The notes beneath the pieces were generated by a model. It was not told the origin of the DNA. It saw only the letters and a program-made list of their open reading frames with translations, and searched no databases. DNA of 46,726 bases from JBPRGH01 sp051418055 (GTDB lineage Bacteria > Bacteroidota > Bacteroidia > Cytophagales > Cyclobacteriaceae), in assembly GCA_051418055.1 (NCBI GenBank), contig JBPRGH010000112.1, positions 1-46,726 of the forward strand, written 5' to 3'. This document shows, piece by piece, positions 8,149 to 16,121 of the stretch (within the stretch, counting starts at the first letter, position 1; each line of letters begins with the position of its first letter). The position numbers were made by a program, and so were the translations under genes.

Positions 8149-9834
8149 CTACTCAGGTGTTTTTTCATTAGGCCAGTCGGCTTTAAAATCTTTCCAGTAC
8201 TGAGTTACAGTACCTTTCATTTCCTTTCTAAGCAATAGTATTCCAAACAAGTTAGGAATGGTCATTAAAGCAATTGTAATCCCTGCTAAAGTCCAAATAA
8301 TTGTTGTATCTGCAAAAGAGGCAAAGAAGAATCCCAGCACATAAAGGATCCGGTAATAAATAACATATTTATTACCAAAAAGATAAGTAGTGGCCCTGTC
8401 ACCATAGTATGACCAGGAGATAGCTGTTGAGAAGGCAAAGAGCAATAAACCAATTGTTACAATATATTCACCGAAATCACCAAAGAAACCTCTCTTGAAT
8501 GCTTCGGCCGTTAGTGGGGCACTATGAATTAGAGATTTACCACGAATCTGAAGCTCAGGACCAAGCCCTTTAATTTTTCCCTGATCTATTACTAACGAAC
8601 CCGTATAAGGGGTATCACCCTGATATACAATAACATCTTCAGCAAAAGAACGTGCATGAATAATGGTAATATCAGATTGCGCCACGATTTTACCCTCTTC
8701 GACATCAACGGCTCCTGAATATAGCGGTAATGCCTTTTTACCGACCAGGTGCTCATAAACTTCCTGCTTTCTTGTCGGATCTTTTTCATCAAAAACTGTT
8801 GCTAAAACTTCAAGATCTGTTGCTTCAAAGAGATTATCATATTTTTCTTTCCATGCACCTGAAGAAAGTATTACGAGGCCTGTAAGTGTACATATTATAA
8901 TAGTATCAATGAACGGCTCTAAAATAGCCACCATGCCTTCAGAGACAGGCTCATGTGCTTTTGCAGCGGCATGAGCAATCGGTGCGGATCCCTGACCTGC
9001 CTCATTGGAAAATAATCCTCTTCCTACACCTTTAATAAATGCATAACTAAATGTTGCGCCAAGAAAACCACCGGCAGCAGCTGTACCTGTGAACAAGTCG
9101 GAAAATATACTTATAAAACTAGGTACAACATTTTCAATATTATAAAAGATAACTGATAGTGCGCCAACAACATAAATCACAGCCATTGTCGGCACTAGTT
9201 TCTCAGTTACCTTCACAATACGCTTTATACCACCTAATATAACCAAAGCCAAAAGTATAGCTAACACAAGACCTGATATCCAGTGTGTAAAGCCAAAAGA
9301 AGAATATAATGCACTCGATATATTATTAATCTGAGGCATATTTCCTGTTCCAAAAGAAGACAATATTGTTGCGATGGCAAAAGTGGCCGCCAGCCATTTC
9401 ATATTAAGGCGGTTTTTCATGTAATACATAGGGCCACCGGCCATTGTGCCATCCTCAGTCTTTTCCCTGTACTTATGGGAAAGCGTCACCTCAACAAACT
9501 TGGTTGTCATACCGAAGAAAGCAGTAACAAGCATCCAGAAAATTGCAGCAGGGCCTCCTATATAAACAGCCAGCGCCACCCCGCCGATATTACCTGTACC
9601 AACTGTACCTGATAATGCTGTTGCCAAAGCCTGAAAGTGAGAAGCATCCCCTTCATCCCCTTTTCTGTCAAATTTTCCTCTAACGACCTTAAAGGCATGA
9701 CCAAAATATCGTAATTGAGGAAATCCAAGATAAAAGGTAAAAAAAAGACCTGTACCTAAAAGAAAGAATACAAACCATTCATGGGAACCAATGTAACTAT
9801 CAAGGGTTACCAGAATATCATTTAGCTGTTGCAT
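8149..9834 (-). CDS. Sodium:alanine/glycine symporter family (AGCS) with large inserted domain
   Basis: This integral inner-membrane carrier takes up alanine or glycine with sodium. The family signature regions are clear: GTVGTGNIGGVALA (near 77-90), GGPMYYM, GTGNMPQ, and GRGLFSNEAGQGSAPIAHAAA (271-291). The protein has 561 aa, whereas typical members have about 450-480. The excess is one block, about residues 332-440, between the helix ending GLVILSSGAW and the segment GEYIVTIGLLLFAFSTAISWSYYGDR. The block starts helical and acidic and then becomes beta-rich (VDVEEGKIVAQSDITII). The ends match normal AGCS proteins, so this is an insertion and not a frameshift. The gene has its own terminator. 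Confidence 0.93.
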   Translation of the reverse strand: MQQLNDILVTLDSYIGSHEWFVFFLLGTGLFFTFYLGFPQLRYFGHAFKVVRGKFDRKGDEGDASHFQALATALSGTVGTGNIGGVALAVYIGGPAAIFWMLVTAFFGMTTKFVEVTLSHKYREKTEDGTMAGGPMYYMKNRLNMKWLAATFAIATILSSFGTGNMPQINNISSALYSSFGFTHWISGLVLAILLALVILGGIKRIVKVTEKLVPTMAVIYVVGALSVIFYNIENVVPSFISIFSDLFTGTAAAGGFLGATFSYAFIKGVGRGLFSNEAGQGSAPIAHAAAKAHEPVSEGMVAILEPFIDTIIICTLTGLVILSSGAWKEKYDNLFEATDLEVLATVFDEKDPTRKQEVYEHLVGKKALPLYSGAVDVEEGKIVAQSDITIIHARSFAEDVIVYQGDTPYTGSLVIDQGKIKGLGPELQIRGKSLIHSAPLTAEAFKRGFFGDFGEYIVTIGLLLFAFSTAISWSYYGDRATTYLFGNKYVIYYRILYVLGFFFASFADTTIIWTLAGITIALMTIPNLFGILLLRKEMKGTVTQYWKDFKADWPNEKTPE

Positions 9835-9944
9835 TATTGATCAGTTATAAATCTAAATTAGAAGTCAATCGACAAAGCTATAAAAATAATTGGCTACTCA
9901 AAATTTTATCCTTTTAAGAGGCACATAAAGATTACTAACGGAAT

Positions 9945-10685
9945 TTAAACAACCTTTTTCCGAATCATCTTAGCATAAGTACGGCTGACAGGGAATGTTT
10001 TGCCATTTTGCATTTTTACGATCAGGCCGCCGTGAAAATGCTTTTCTATTTCTTTCAGATAATTCAGATTAATAATTGTAGACCTGTGGATCCTGATAAA
10101 CATCTCCGGGTCAAGCTTATCCTCCAGCTTCCCTATTCCTGAGGAGCTTAAATATTGATCTTTATCTGTTGTCAGTACTGTATAATCGCCGGAAGCTTCC
10201 AGATGCATAATATCCGACACCGGAATATTCAATAATTTTTCAGATTTCTGGACAAACAGGTGGGTGCTGTATTTAATCTCATCTTTTTTTATATCACTTA
10301 AAAGCTGCTCAACATTATTTTGATCATGTTTTATCCGATCAGTCGCTCTCTTTATAGCCAACTTAAAACGTTCTTCATCAAGAGGTTTTAGCAGATAATC
10401 TATTGCATTATTATCAAAAGCTTTAATGGCATATTGATCATAGGCAGTAGTAAAAATCACATAAGGAGTATGATCTATATTTTCTAAAACATCAAAACCA
10501 TCCATTCCAGGCATCTGCACATCCAGAAATATAAGATCCGGCTCAAGACTGTTTATTTCTTTGACCGCATCTTTACCTTTATTACACTCTCCAATGATCT
10601 CGATCTGATCATAGTCTTCCAGGAACTCCTTCAAAAGATCCCGTGCTAACTTTTCATCATCTATTATTATACATGTATATTTCAT
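9945..10685 (-). CDS. LytTR-family response regulator
   Basis: This transcription regulator is controlled by phosphorylation. The receiver domain has D9/D10 (IIDDE), phosphoacceptor D55 (FLDVQMPG), the conserved Thr pair near 79-80 (FTTAYDQYA) and K100 (LLKPL). A LytTR DNA-binding domain occupies the C-terminal ~100 residues (VQKSEKLLNIPVSDI to the end), including the typical HRSTIINLNYL stretch. The gene overlaps the upstream sensor kinase gene by 4 bp (ATGA), so the two are translationally coupled and form a LytS/LytR-like pair. The target genes cannot be read from the sequence; the AGCS symporter lies 110 bp downstream on the same strand. Confidence 0.95.
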   Translation of the reverse strand: MKYTCIIIDDEKLARDLLKEFLEDYDQIEIIGECNKGKDAVKEINSLEPDLIFLDVQMPGMDGFDVLENIDHTPYVIFTTAYDQYAIKAFDNNAIDYLLKPLDEERFKLAIKRATDRIKHDQNNVEQLLSDIKKDEIKYSTHLFVQKSEKLLNIPVSDIMHLEASGDYTVLTTDKDQYLSSSGIGKLEDKLDPEMFIRIHRSTIINLNYLKEIEKHFHGGLIVKMQNGKTFPVSRTYAKMIRKKVV

Positions 10686-11803
10686 TGTACCTGTGCTATT
10701 TGTTCTTGTTGTTTTGTTAATTCCACCTTATTGGGGTCCGGTATTGTAAAGCTAACTTTAAAACCATCTTCCCGGGCATCTATATGTAACCTGGCTGAAA
10801 AACCATAAATACTTTTCAACCGCTTATCTGAATTGCTTAAGCCTATGCCTGTCGACTGAACACTATCCAGGGCCTTCTTTGCATTAACGCCAAGCCCATC
10901 GTCTTCAATACTAAAATAAATGCCTTTCTTATTCCTTTTTATTATAAGCTTAATTGTACCTCCCTCATCCTTCGGCGCAATACCATATTTTACAGAATTT
11001 TCCACAATGGGCTGCAAGATCATAGGAGGAAAATCTATACTCAGGCATGTTGATTCAATATCCTTTTCGAAATTAAGCCTTTCATCAAAACGAACCTGCT
11101 GAATTTTTATATAGTTGTCAATAAAATCAATTTCATGTATTAATTTAACCTTATTTTCAGAATTAGCATCTAATGCATAGCGAAATACATCAGAAAGCTG
11201 TGATATAACCTTCCTGGCTTTCACTTTATTAGCTCCAACCAATGTACTTATAGAGTTTAAGGTATTGAATAAAAAATGAGGATTTATCTGCGACCTTAAA
11301 AGCGATAACTGCATCTCTTTATTCTTCAGAGCAAGGAGATTCTTCTCTTGTTCCTTTTTCTGCAGGCTTTCAAAATACCTTATTATATAATAAATGGCAA
11401 CCGTGATTATATACTGATCATAAAAGCGTGTGGCATTCCAGCTTAAAAGCTCATACATATACTCTTTATAATCATCAAAATAAACAAAGCCATCAAGATA
11501 ATAATCAAAGTAGTAATAGAGATAGCTCATTACAAGAAAAAATACCACAAGGCCTAAAAAATGGCCGGCAATCTGCACTGCCACACGGAATTTAAAGAGA
11601 AAATCAGCATATAAAAACACCAGGATAATTCCTATACATAAGGCTTCCAGCATGTATAAACCGGTCCATAAAGGAGAAGTAGTGTGCGGGCTAAACATCT
11701 GCCATTCCAGAATAGAGCTAACAGTAAAATTAATGGCATACCACAGGCATATAAAGAAATATGCCCTCCTCCAAACCCTGGGGATCCTATAGATCTTTTT
11801 CAT
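10682..11803 (-). CDS. LytS-like sensor histidine kinase
   Basis: This membrane kinase is the partner of the LytTR regulator. Four predicted helices are visible: AYFFICLWYAINFTV, LCIGIILVFLYADF, GHFLGLVVFFLVMSYLYYY and YIITVAIYYII. A short coiled coil and a His_kinase domain with LRSQINPHFLFNTLNSIS (phospho-His in NPHFLFN, residue 176 from this start) follow. The HATPase_c domain has ENSVKYG and DDGLGV. I chose ATG 11803. The frame continues to a GTG at 11923, adding 40 residues of low family similarity; that start is also possible. No dedicated extracytoplasmic sensor domain is present, as is usual for this group. The stop overlaps the regulator start. Confidence 0.9.
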   Translation of the reverse strand: MKKIYRIPRVWRRAYFFICLWYAINFTVSSILEWQMFSPHTTSPLWTGLYMLEALCIGIILVFLYADFLFKFRVAVQIAGHFLGLVVFFLVMSYLYYYFDYYLDGFVYFDDYKEYMYELLSWNATRFYDQYIITVAIYYIIRYFESLQKKEQEKNLLALKNKEMQLSLLRSQINPHFLFNTLNSISTLVGANKVKARKVISQLSDVFRYALDANSENKVKLIHEIDFIDNYIKIQQVRFDERLNFEKDIESTCLSIDFPPMILQPIVENSVKYGIAPKDEGGTIKLIIKRNKKGIYFSIEDDGLGVNAKKALDSVQSTGIGLSNSDKRLKSIYGFSARLHIDAREDGFKVSFTIPDPNKVELTKQQEQIAQVQ

Positions 11804-12019
11804 CAAAAGATTAATTCCCCTTTGAATCCTAAATCCTATATCTGAAAAAAATTTCTGCACTTTAAAAAGTAAATTTGGGGAATATATTTGATTATTAAAA
11901 CGTTGTCTTTGTTTAAAAAGCACCTAAAAACTTGCATGTCTGATTTCAAGGCTATTATTCAACGCTAATTATGTTGACAAAATTCTAAAATGCATTGAAA
12001 TTTGATTTTGCTTAAATCC

Positions 12020-13243
12020 ATGAACATCAACCTTCGCAATATATTTCTCATTTTACTGCTTTTCCCTTCCTGGGCATTTGCACAACAGGGAATAACCCTG
12101 ACGGGAAAAATTGTGGATGAAGAAACAAAAGAGCCACTCCCTTTCGCCTCTATTGGGCTAAAAGGAAAACCTATCAGTACGGTTTCAAATCTTCAGGGGG
12201 AATTTGATTTTCATATCCCTGTAAAATATCGGGATGAAATGCTTACCATCAGTATGCTCGGCTATATTGATATAAGCGGGCCTGTTAACCAGCTGATTGG
12301 TCGTGACTCTATTATTTTCACAATGACAAAAGCTGCACAGCTGCTAAATGAAGTTGTTGTAAAAGATTCTTTGAATGCTGAGGAGATCCTGCGAATTGCT
12401 ATCAGTCGAATTAATGTTAACCATCCAAATGAGCCCTATCTTATGGAAGGTTTTTACAGGGATCTTAAAAAACTAGGAGGGACCTATTTTTCAATTCTTG
12501 AAGCTGCCGTTAAAATCTATGATGAAAACTATGAGGAGCCAAAAAATAAATTTCGCCTGAGGGAGAGAGTTTCTTTAGAAGAAGTAAGAAAAAGCCTGGG
12601 GTATGATAATAAATTTACTCGCTTTTTCGACCAGACTAACCTACTCGAGGACCTGCTACTACATAACCCAATAAAATATCGCCACTTTCCTGACGATAAA
12701 GCTTTTTATTCCAGCCTGAGAAGAACGAGCAACACTTATTATAACGGGCATCAGGTTTATGTGATAAAGCAAATTCGTGGACCCAAATTAACTCTTTATA
12801 TAGATACAAGAACCTATGCTTTTTTAAGAGTGGAAAATTCTATTGACTATGAAGACCTCATCCTAAAGAAAAGTAAAGATCTCTATAGCATGTTCCAAAA
12901 TAAAAAACTGATACTTGATTTTAAAGAATATCAGGGTATCATGTATCCCAGCTACATGAAAGTAATTTCAAAGATCAATTGGTATGATAATAATACCAGC
13001 GAATTAATGTTTGAAACAGAACTATACCAGGAGCTGCTGATAAATAAGATCATTCCAAATCCGGATATCCGTATATCAGGTTTGAAGAAAATGAGAAAAT
13101 ACGGATTACAATACCAGGACCTGCCCTATAACCATGATTTTTGGAAAAATTATAATGTAATCAAACAAACTCCCCTCGACAAAGAAATTATAGCTGATCT
13201 TGAGCGACAAGGGGCGCTTCCGGAGGAGACCGGAAACTACTAA
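12020..13243 (+). CDS. Secreted protein with CarboxypepD_reg-like domain
   Basis: This exported protein of unknown exact role is common in Bacteroidota. A signal peptide (LRNIFLILLLFPSWAFAQQ) is followed by a carboxypeptidase regulatory-like beta-sandwich (about residues 25-105: ITLTGKIVDEETKEPLPFASIGLKG). This is the same domain that precedes TonB-dependent receptors and DUF5686-type proteins. The remaining ~300 residues show no catalytic motif and contain repeated Tyr/Arg-rich strands. No beta-barrel C-terminus or T9SS tail is seen. I chose ATG 12020 because it places the signal peptide correctly; an in-frame TTG at 12002 would add six residues. It is divergent from the sensor kinase and precedes the sRNA-like repeats. 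Confidence 0.8.
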   Translation: MNINLRNIFLILLLFPSWAFAQQGITLTGKIVDEETKEPLPFASIGLKGKPISTVSNLQGEFDFHIPVKYRDEMLTISMLGYIDISGPVNQLIGRDSIIFTMTKAAQLLNEVVVKDSLNAEEILRIAISRINVNHPNEPYLMEGFYRDLKKLGGTYFSILEAAVKIYDENYEEPKNKFRLRERVSLEEVRKSLGYDNKFTRFFDQTNLLEDLLLHNPIKYRHFPDDKAFYSSLRRTSNTYYNGHQVYVIKQIRGPKLTLYIDTRTYAFLRVENSIDYEDLILKKSKDLYSMFQNKKLILDFKEYQGIMYPSYMKVISKINWYDNNTSELMFETELYQELLINKIIPNPDIRISGLKKMRKYGLQYQDLPYNHDFWKNYNVIKQTPLDKEIIADLERQGALPEETGNY

Positions 13244-13279
13244 TCCCCATTTTCAGTCATTTAACTGAAAAATTTATCC

Positions 13280-13398
13280 ACATATCGATTATCAGTTGTC
13301 AGGATGAAAGGCATTTTATACCTTAGATCAATCTTAAAGCCAACTATAGACACGAAGGAACCCTTGCTGCCCAGGTGCTGTGAGGGTTTCTTTTTTTT
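13280..13398 (+). ncRNA. Candidate small RNA, copy A of a duplicated element
   Basis: Copy A ends in a 55-nt conserved block (13336-13390) beginning AAAGCCAACTATAGACACG. The block then forms a stem around the conserved loop TGCCCAGGTGC and continues into eight Ts, a typical intrinsic terminator end. The same block occurs at 13565-13619 with 4 substitutions and no gaps. Weaker similarity reaches ~55-60 nt further upstream. No reading frame of note covers it. No known family is recognised; it may instead be only a terminator with a conserved leader. Confidence 0.4.
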
Positions 13399-13509
13399 AT
13401 ATCTTTGGCTCAAACTAATATACTCACCTCCACCTGATCCTGAGTTTTTAATTCAGAGTAAAAAAGATACTAATCGTTAGATAAAACAACTTATCTGTTA
13501 AAAAACCTC

Positions 13510-13625
13510 ATTTATCGGAAACAGATTGTAAGAATGGTAAGGCTTCTTTACATTTACATCAATAAAAGCCAACTATAGACACGGAGAAACCCTTGCTGCC
13601 CAGGTGCCGCGAGGGTTTCTTTTTT
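13510..13625 (+). ncRNA. Candidate small RNA, copy B of a duplicated element
   Basis: Copy B is the same element as at 13280-13398. The stem GAAACCCTTGC/GCGAGGGTTTC is fully paired (one G-U), has the identical 12-nt loop region and is followed by a T-run. Some substitutions relative to copy A keep pairing through G-U pairs, which suggests the fold is selected. Its end abuts the stop codon of the convergent M16-like gene at 13624. The rest of the 13244-13623 gap shows nothing I can name. Confidence 0.4.
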
Positions 13626-14886
13626 ACCCTACTTTTATAATTGTCAGCTTATCTTCTATAAAATACTTTTGTGCCAGCTGCTGCAATTCTTCAGGTGTTA
13701 TCTCATTTAATTTATCAAAATATTTTTCATAATAGCTGTAATTCAGATTATGTAAATACAATGATTTATATTTATCAAGAAGGGAAAAAGGCGAAGTGAT
13801 GTCAGATTGAAATGAGCCTACCAGATGATTTTTAACAGTTTCCAATTCATCCAGCGGAATTATTTCTTCTTTTAGTTGTTTAAGCTCCTTCTTGATCTCA
13901 TCAATTGCGTCATTGGAAGAAGCTTTTACAACATCTGTGGCAACTATAAAATAGGAGCTGAATTTTAGCGGTATGATCCCGGAATTAATGCCATACGTAT
14001 ATCCCTTGTCTTCCCTGATATTTTTCATTAAGCGGCTGCCAAAATATCCACCCAACAGATGATTTAATATTTTAAAAGGTATATAATCCTCATGTACTTT
14101 GGTTACGAATGGAAATCCCATACGTAATGATGACTGCATACTTCCTTCTACATCCTCTGTTAAAGTTGTGGCTTTATATAAAGAATCGGATAATGTCCTA
14201 TCATCCGAGATATCCAGCTTATTGCCTTTACTGAAATATCTTCCAAGGACATCCTGAATTTCATCAGTATCAAAATTACCGGAGGCAAAAATTTCAAAAT
14301 TGGAGTAATTGGTATTAAAATGATTTTCTATATCAACCCTGCTTATTGACTCTATATCCTTACTGTCAATATGTTGTCCGTAGGAAACGTTATTAGTGAA
14401 AAGGCTTTCTCTGAAGTATCGTTGAGCATTGAACCTTGTTTTTTTAAGATCAATTTTTAATCGCTGAAGTTCTATCTCTTTTAACAGTTCCAGCTGATCC
14501 TCCGGAAAAGCAGGTTTATAGATCATTTCTGCCAGTACAGGCAATACCTCAGGCAGGTATTTATTAAGGCAATATAATCCTACAGAAGAATAATCAAAGC
14601 CAGATGAAAGTTCTAAATAAGCACCATAATGATCAAGAAGTGCAGATATTTCTTTACTGGTGTAGGTTTCTGTACCTTCTCGTAAGCTGTTAACGGTAAA
14701 ATAAGAAGCACCATTTTTGCTTTCGTACCATTTACCGGCATTAAAAACAAATTCAATTTTTATGACTTCCTGAGATCCTCCCGTCACATAGTGAAAAGGG
14801 ATATTATGAATTAAATTATGTTCAGCCTCCTTTAATTTTACTTCGGGTGTTTTAACAAAAGCAGGCGCTATTGTTCTATCAAGCAT
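13624..14886 (-). CDS. M16 peptidase-like protein lacking the zinc site
   Basis: This 420-aa protein has the fold of one half of an M16 (insulinase/mitochondrial processing peptidase) pair, including the C-terminal M16C region with GGYFGSRLMKNIREDKGYTYG. The catalytic HxxEH is lost: where active members have GxxHFLEHMLFKGT, this has GASYFTVNSLREGT (residues 59-72), with Tyr, Val and Asn at the ligand positions. It has no signal peptide. In paired M16 systems the inactive subunit works with an active one, but no active M16 gene is adjacent. It starts 8 bp after the porV stop on the same strand, so it is in or near the porUV operon. Confidence 0.88.
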   Translation of the reverse strand: MLDRTIAPAFVKTPEVKLKEAEHNLIHNIPFHYVTGGSQEVIKIEFVFNAGKWYESKNGASYFTVNSLREGTETYTSKEISALLDHYGAYLELSSGFDYSSVGLYCLNKYLPEVLPVLAEMIYKPAFPEDQLELLKEIELQRLKIDLKKTRFNAQRYFRESLFTNNVSYGQHIDSKDIESISRVDIENHFNTNYSNFEIFASGNFDTDEIQDVLGRYFSKGNKLDISDDRTLSDSLYKATTLTEDVEGSMQSSLRMGFPFVTKVHEDYIPFKILNHLLGGYFGSRLMKNIREDKGYTYGINSGIIPLKFSSYFIVATDVVKASSNDAIDEIKKELKQLKEEIIPLDELETVKNHLVGSFQSDITSPFSLLDKYKSLYLHNLNYSYYEKYFDKLNEITPEELQQLAQKYFIEDKLTIIKVG

Positions 14887-14894
14887 GTAAATGA

Positions 14895-16094
14895 TTATTC
14901 TGTTACTGTTTCTTCCTCCTGTGTATTCTTATCAAAGCTAAACAGAAGTGAAAAACGTAATGTTTCAGCAAGAGGATGCTCCTGTTCCTGAGGCACCAGG
15001 TATGCAAAATCAATTCCGAATTTTTGATATCTGAAGCCTAAGCCTACAGTCAGGTATTTTCGGTTACCCTTATCTTCATGCTCATAAAAATATCCCAACC
15101 GGGCAGCAAAAGTTTCGTTATACCAGTATTCGGCTCCACCACCAACTGTTACTTCTTTAATTTCTTCAGAAAATCCATTTGGGGCATCACTAAATGATCC
15201 GAACATCCCACTCAACAATGGCTTGTCAGGATCCTCACCTGCAATAATATTACCCTGCTGATCATAAATAGGAGGAGTTGGAACCATCAATTTATTGAAA
15301 TCAAGGGCAAAAGTGATCTTGTTGTACGGATCTAAAAATGTAGTAAAAGCAGTACCTATTCTTAAATTGGTGGGGATAAAATCTTTATCATCATCACTTG
15401 CATAAGTTAGCTTAGAGCCTATATTGGAAATTGCGGCACCAAATGCCACATGTGAATTCCTTCCGCTCAGCATTAGGTCACTGTTATAAAAAACACCAAT
15501 ATCTGCTGCAACACTATTTCCCGGCTGGGATTCTGTTGTGCCGGAAATAAAGCTACCTGTAAGATTTGAATGTATATATTTTGCTGTTACTCCAAGGCTA
15601 AGCTGCTCGGTAAGCATACGTGAGTAAGTCGCCGCAGCAGCAAGTTCTCTAGGATTAAAAGGTGTTGCACTATTTGCATCCGGTGTTTCCCGAAAAATTA
15701 TTTCACCAAGATCAAAATATCTTAATGATACCCCAACGGTTTGTTCTCTGCTAATTTTATAAAAGCCGGTAAGATAACTAAGAGACATGTCAGGAATAAT
15801 TTTGCTTAACCATGGGGAATAGGACAAGGCAAAACCATAATCTTTTTCCACAAAAGTTAATTTAGCAGGATTCCAGTGGCTGGAATTCGCATCTGGAGAA
15901 GTGGCTACTCCCACATCTCCCATCGCGCCGGCACGGGCATCAGGTGTGATCAGCATAAAAGGCACTGCAGTAGTAATAGGATTCTTTGTAGAATCAGCGC
16001 CCAGCAATGTACTTGGATTAGAAACCTGAGCATTTGCATCCATTATTACGGCAATACCCATCAACACTAAAAACCCAACTTTTAAAACCTTCAT
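14895..16094 (-). CDS. porV: Type IX secretion outer-membrane protein PorV
   Basis: PorV is the outer-membrane beta-barrel shuttle of the type IX secretion system. It carries cargo from the translocon to the PorU attachment complex. After a signal peptide (MKVLKVGFLVLMGIAVIMDANAQ) the protein has the typical PorV sequence TAVPFMLITPDARAGAMGDVG, then SSHWNPAKL and alternating beta-strands of a FadL-like barrel. It ends in a strand-rich C-terminus. The frame reaches a TTG at 16115, but ATG 16094 fits the signal peptide better. The gene lies 27 bp downstream of the porU stop, an arrangement that matches porU-porV pairs in other Bacteroidota. Confidence 0.93.
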   Translation of the reverse strand: MKVLKVGFLVLMGIAVIMDANAQVSNPSTLLGADSTKNPITTAVPFMLITPDARAGAMGDVGVATSPDANSSHWNPAKLTFVEKDYGFALSYSPWLSKIIPDMSLSYLTGFYKISREQTVGVSLRYFDLGEIIFRETPDANSATPFNPRELAAAATYSRMLTEQLSLGVTAKYIHSNLTGSFISGTTESQPGNSVAADIGVFYNSDLMLSGRNSHVAFGAAISNIGSKLTYASDDDKDFIPTNLRIGTAFTTFLDPYNKITFALDFNKLMVPTPPIYDQQGNIIAGEDPDKPLLSGMFGSFSDAPNGFSEEIKEVTVGGGAEYWYNETFAARLGYFYEHEDKGNRKYLTVGLGFRYQKFGIDFAYLVPQEQEHPLAETLRFSLLFSFDKNTQEEETVTE

Positions 16095-16121
16095 AATATT
16101 TCTATTAGCCTTCAAATATAA

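Noticed and set aside
13334..13625. CRISPR-like spacing of the two repeats
   Set aside because: Only two copies, too long and too far apart, each ending in its own terminator, and no cas genes.
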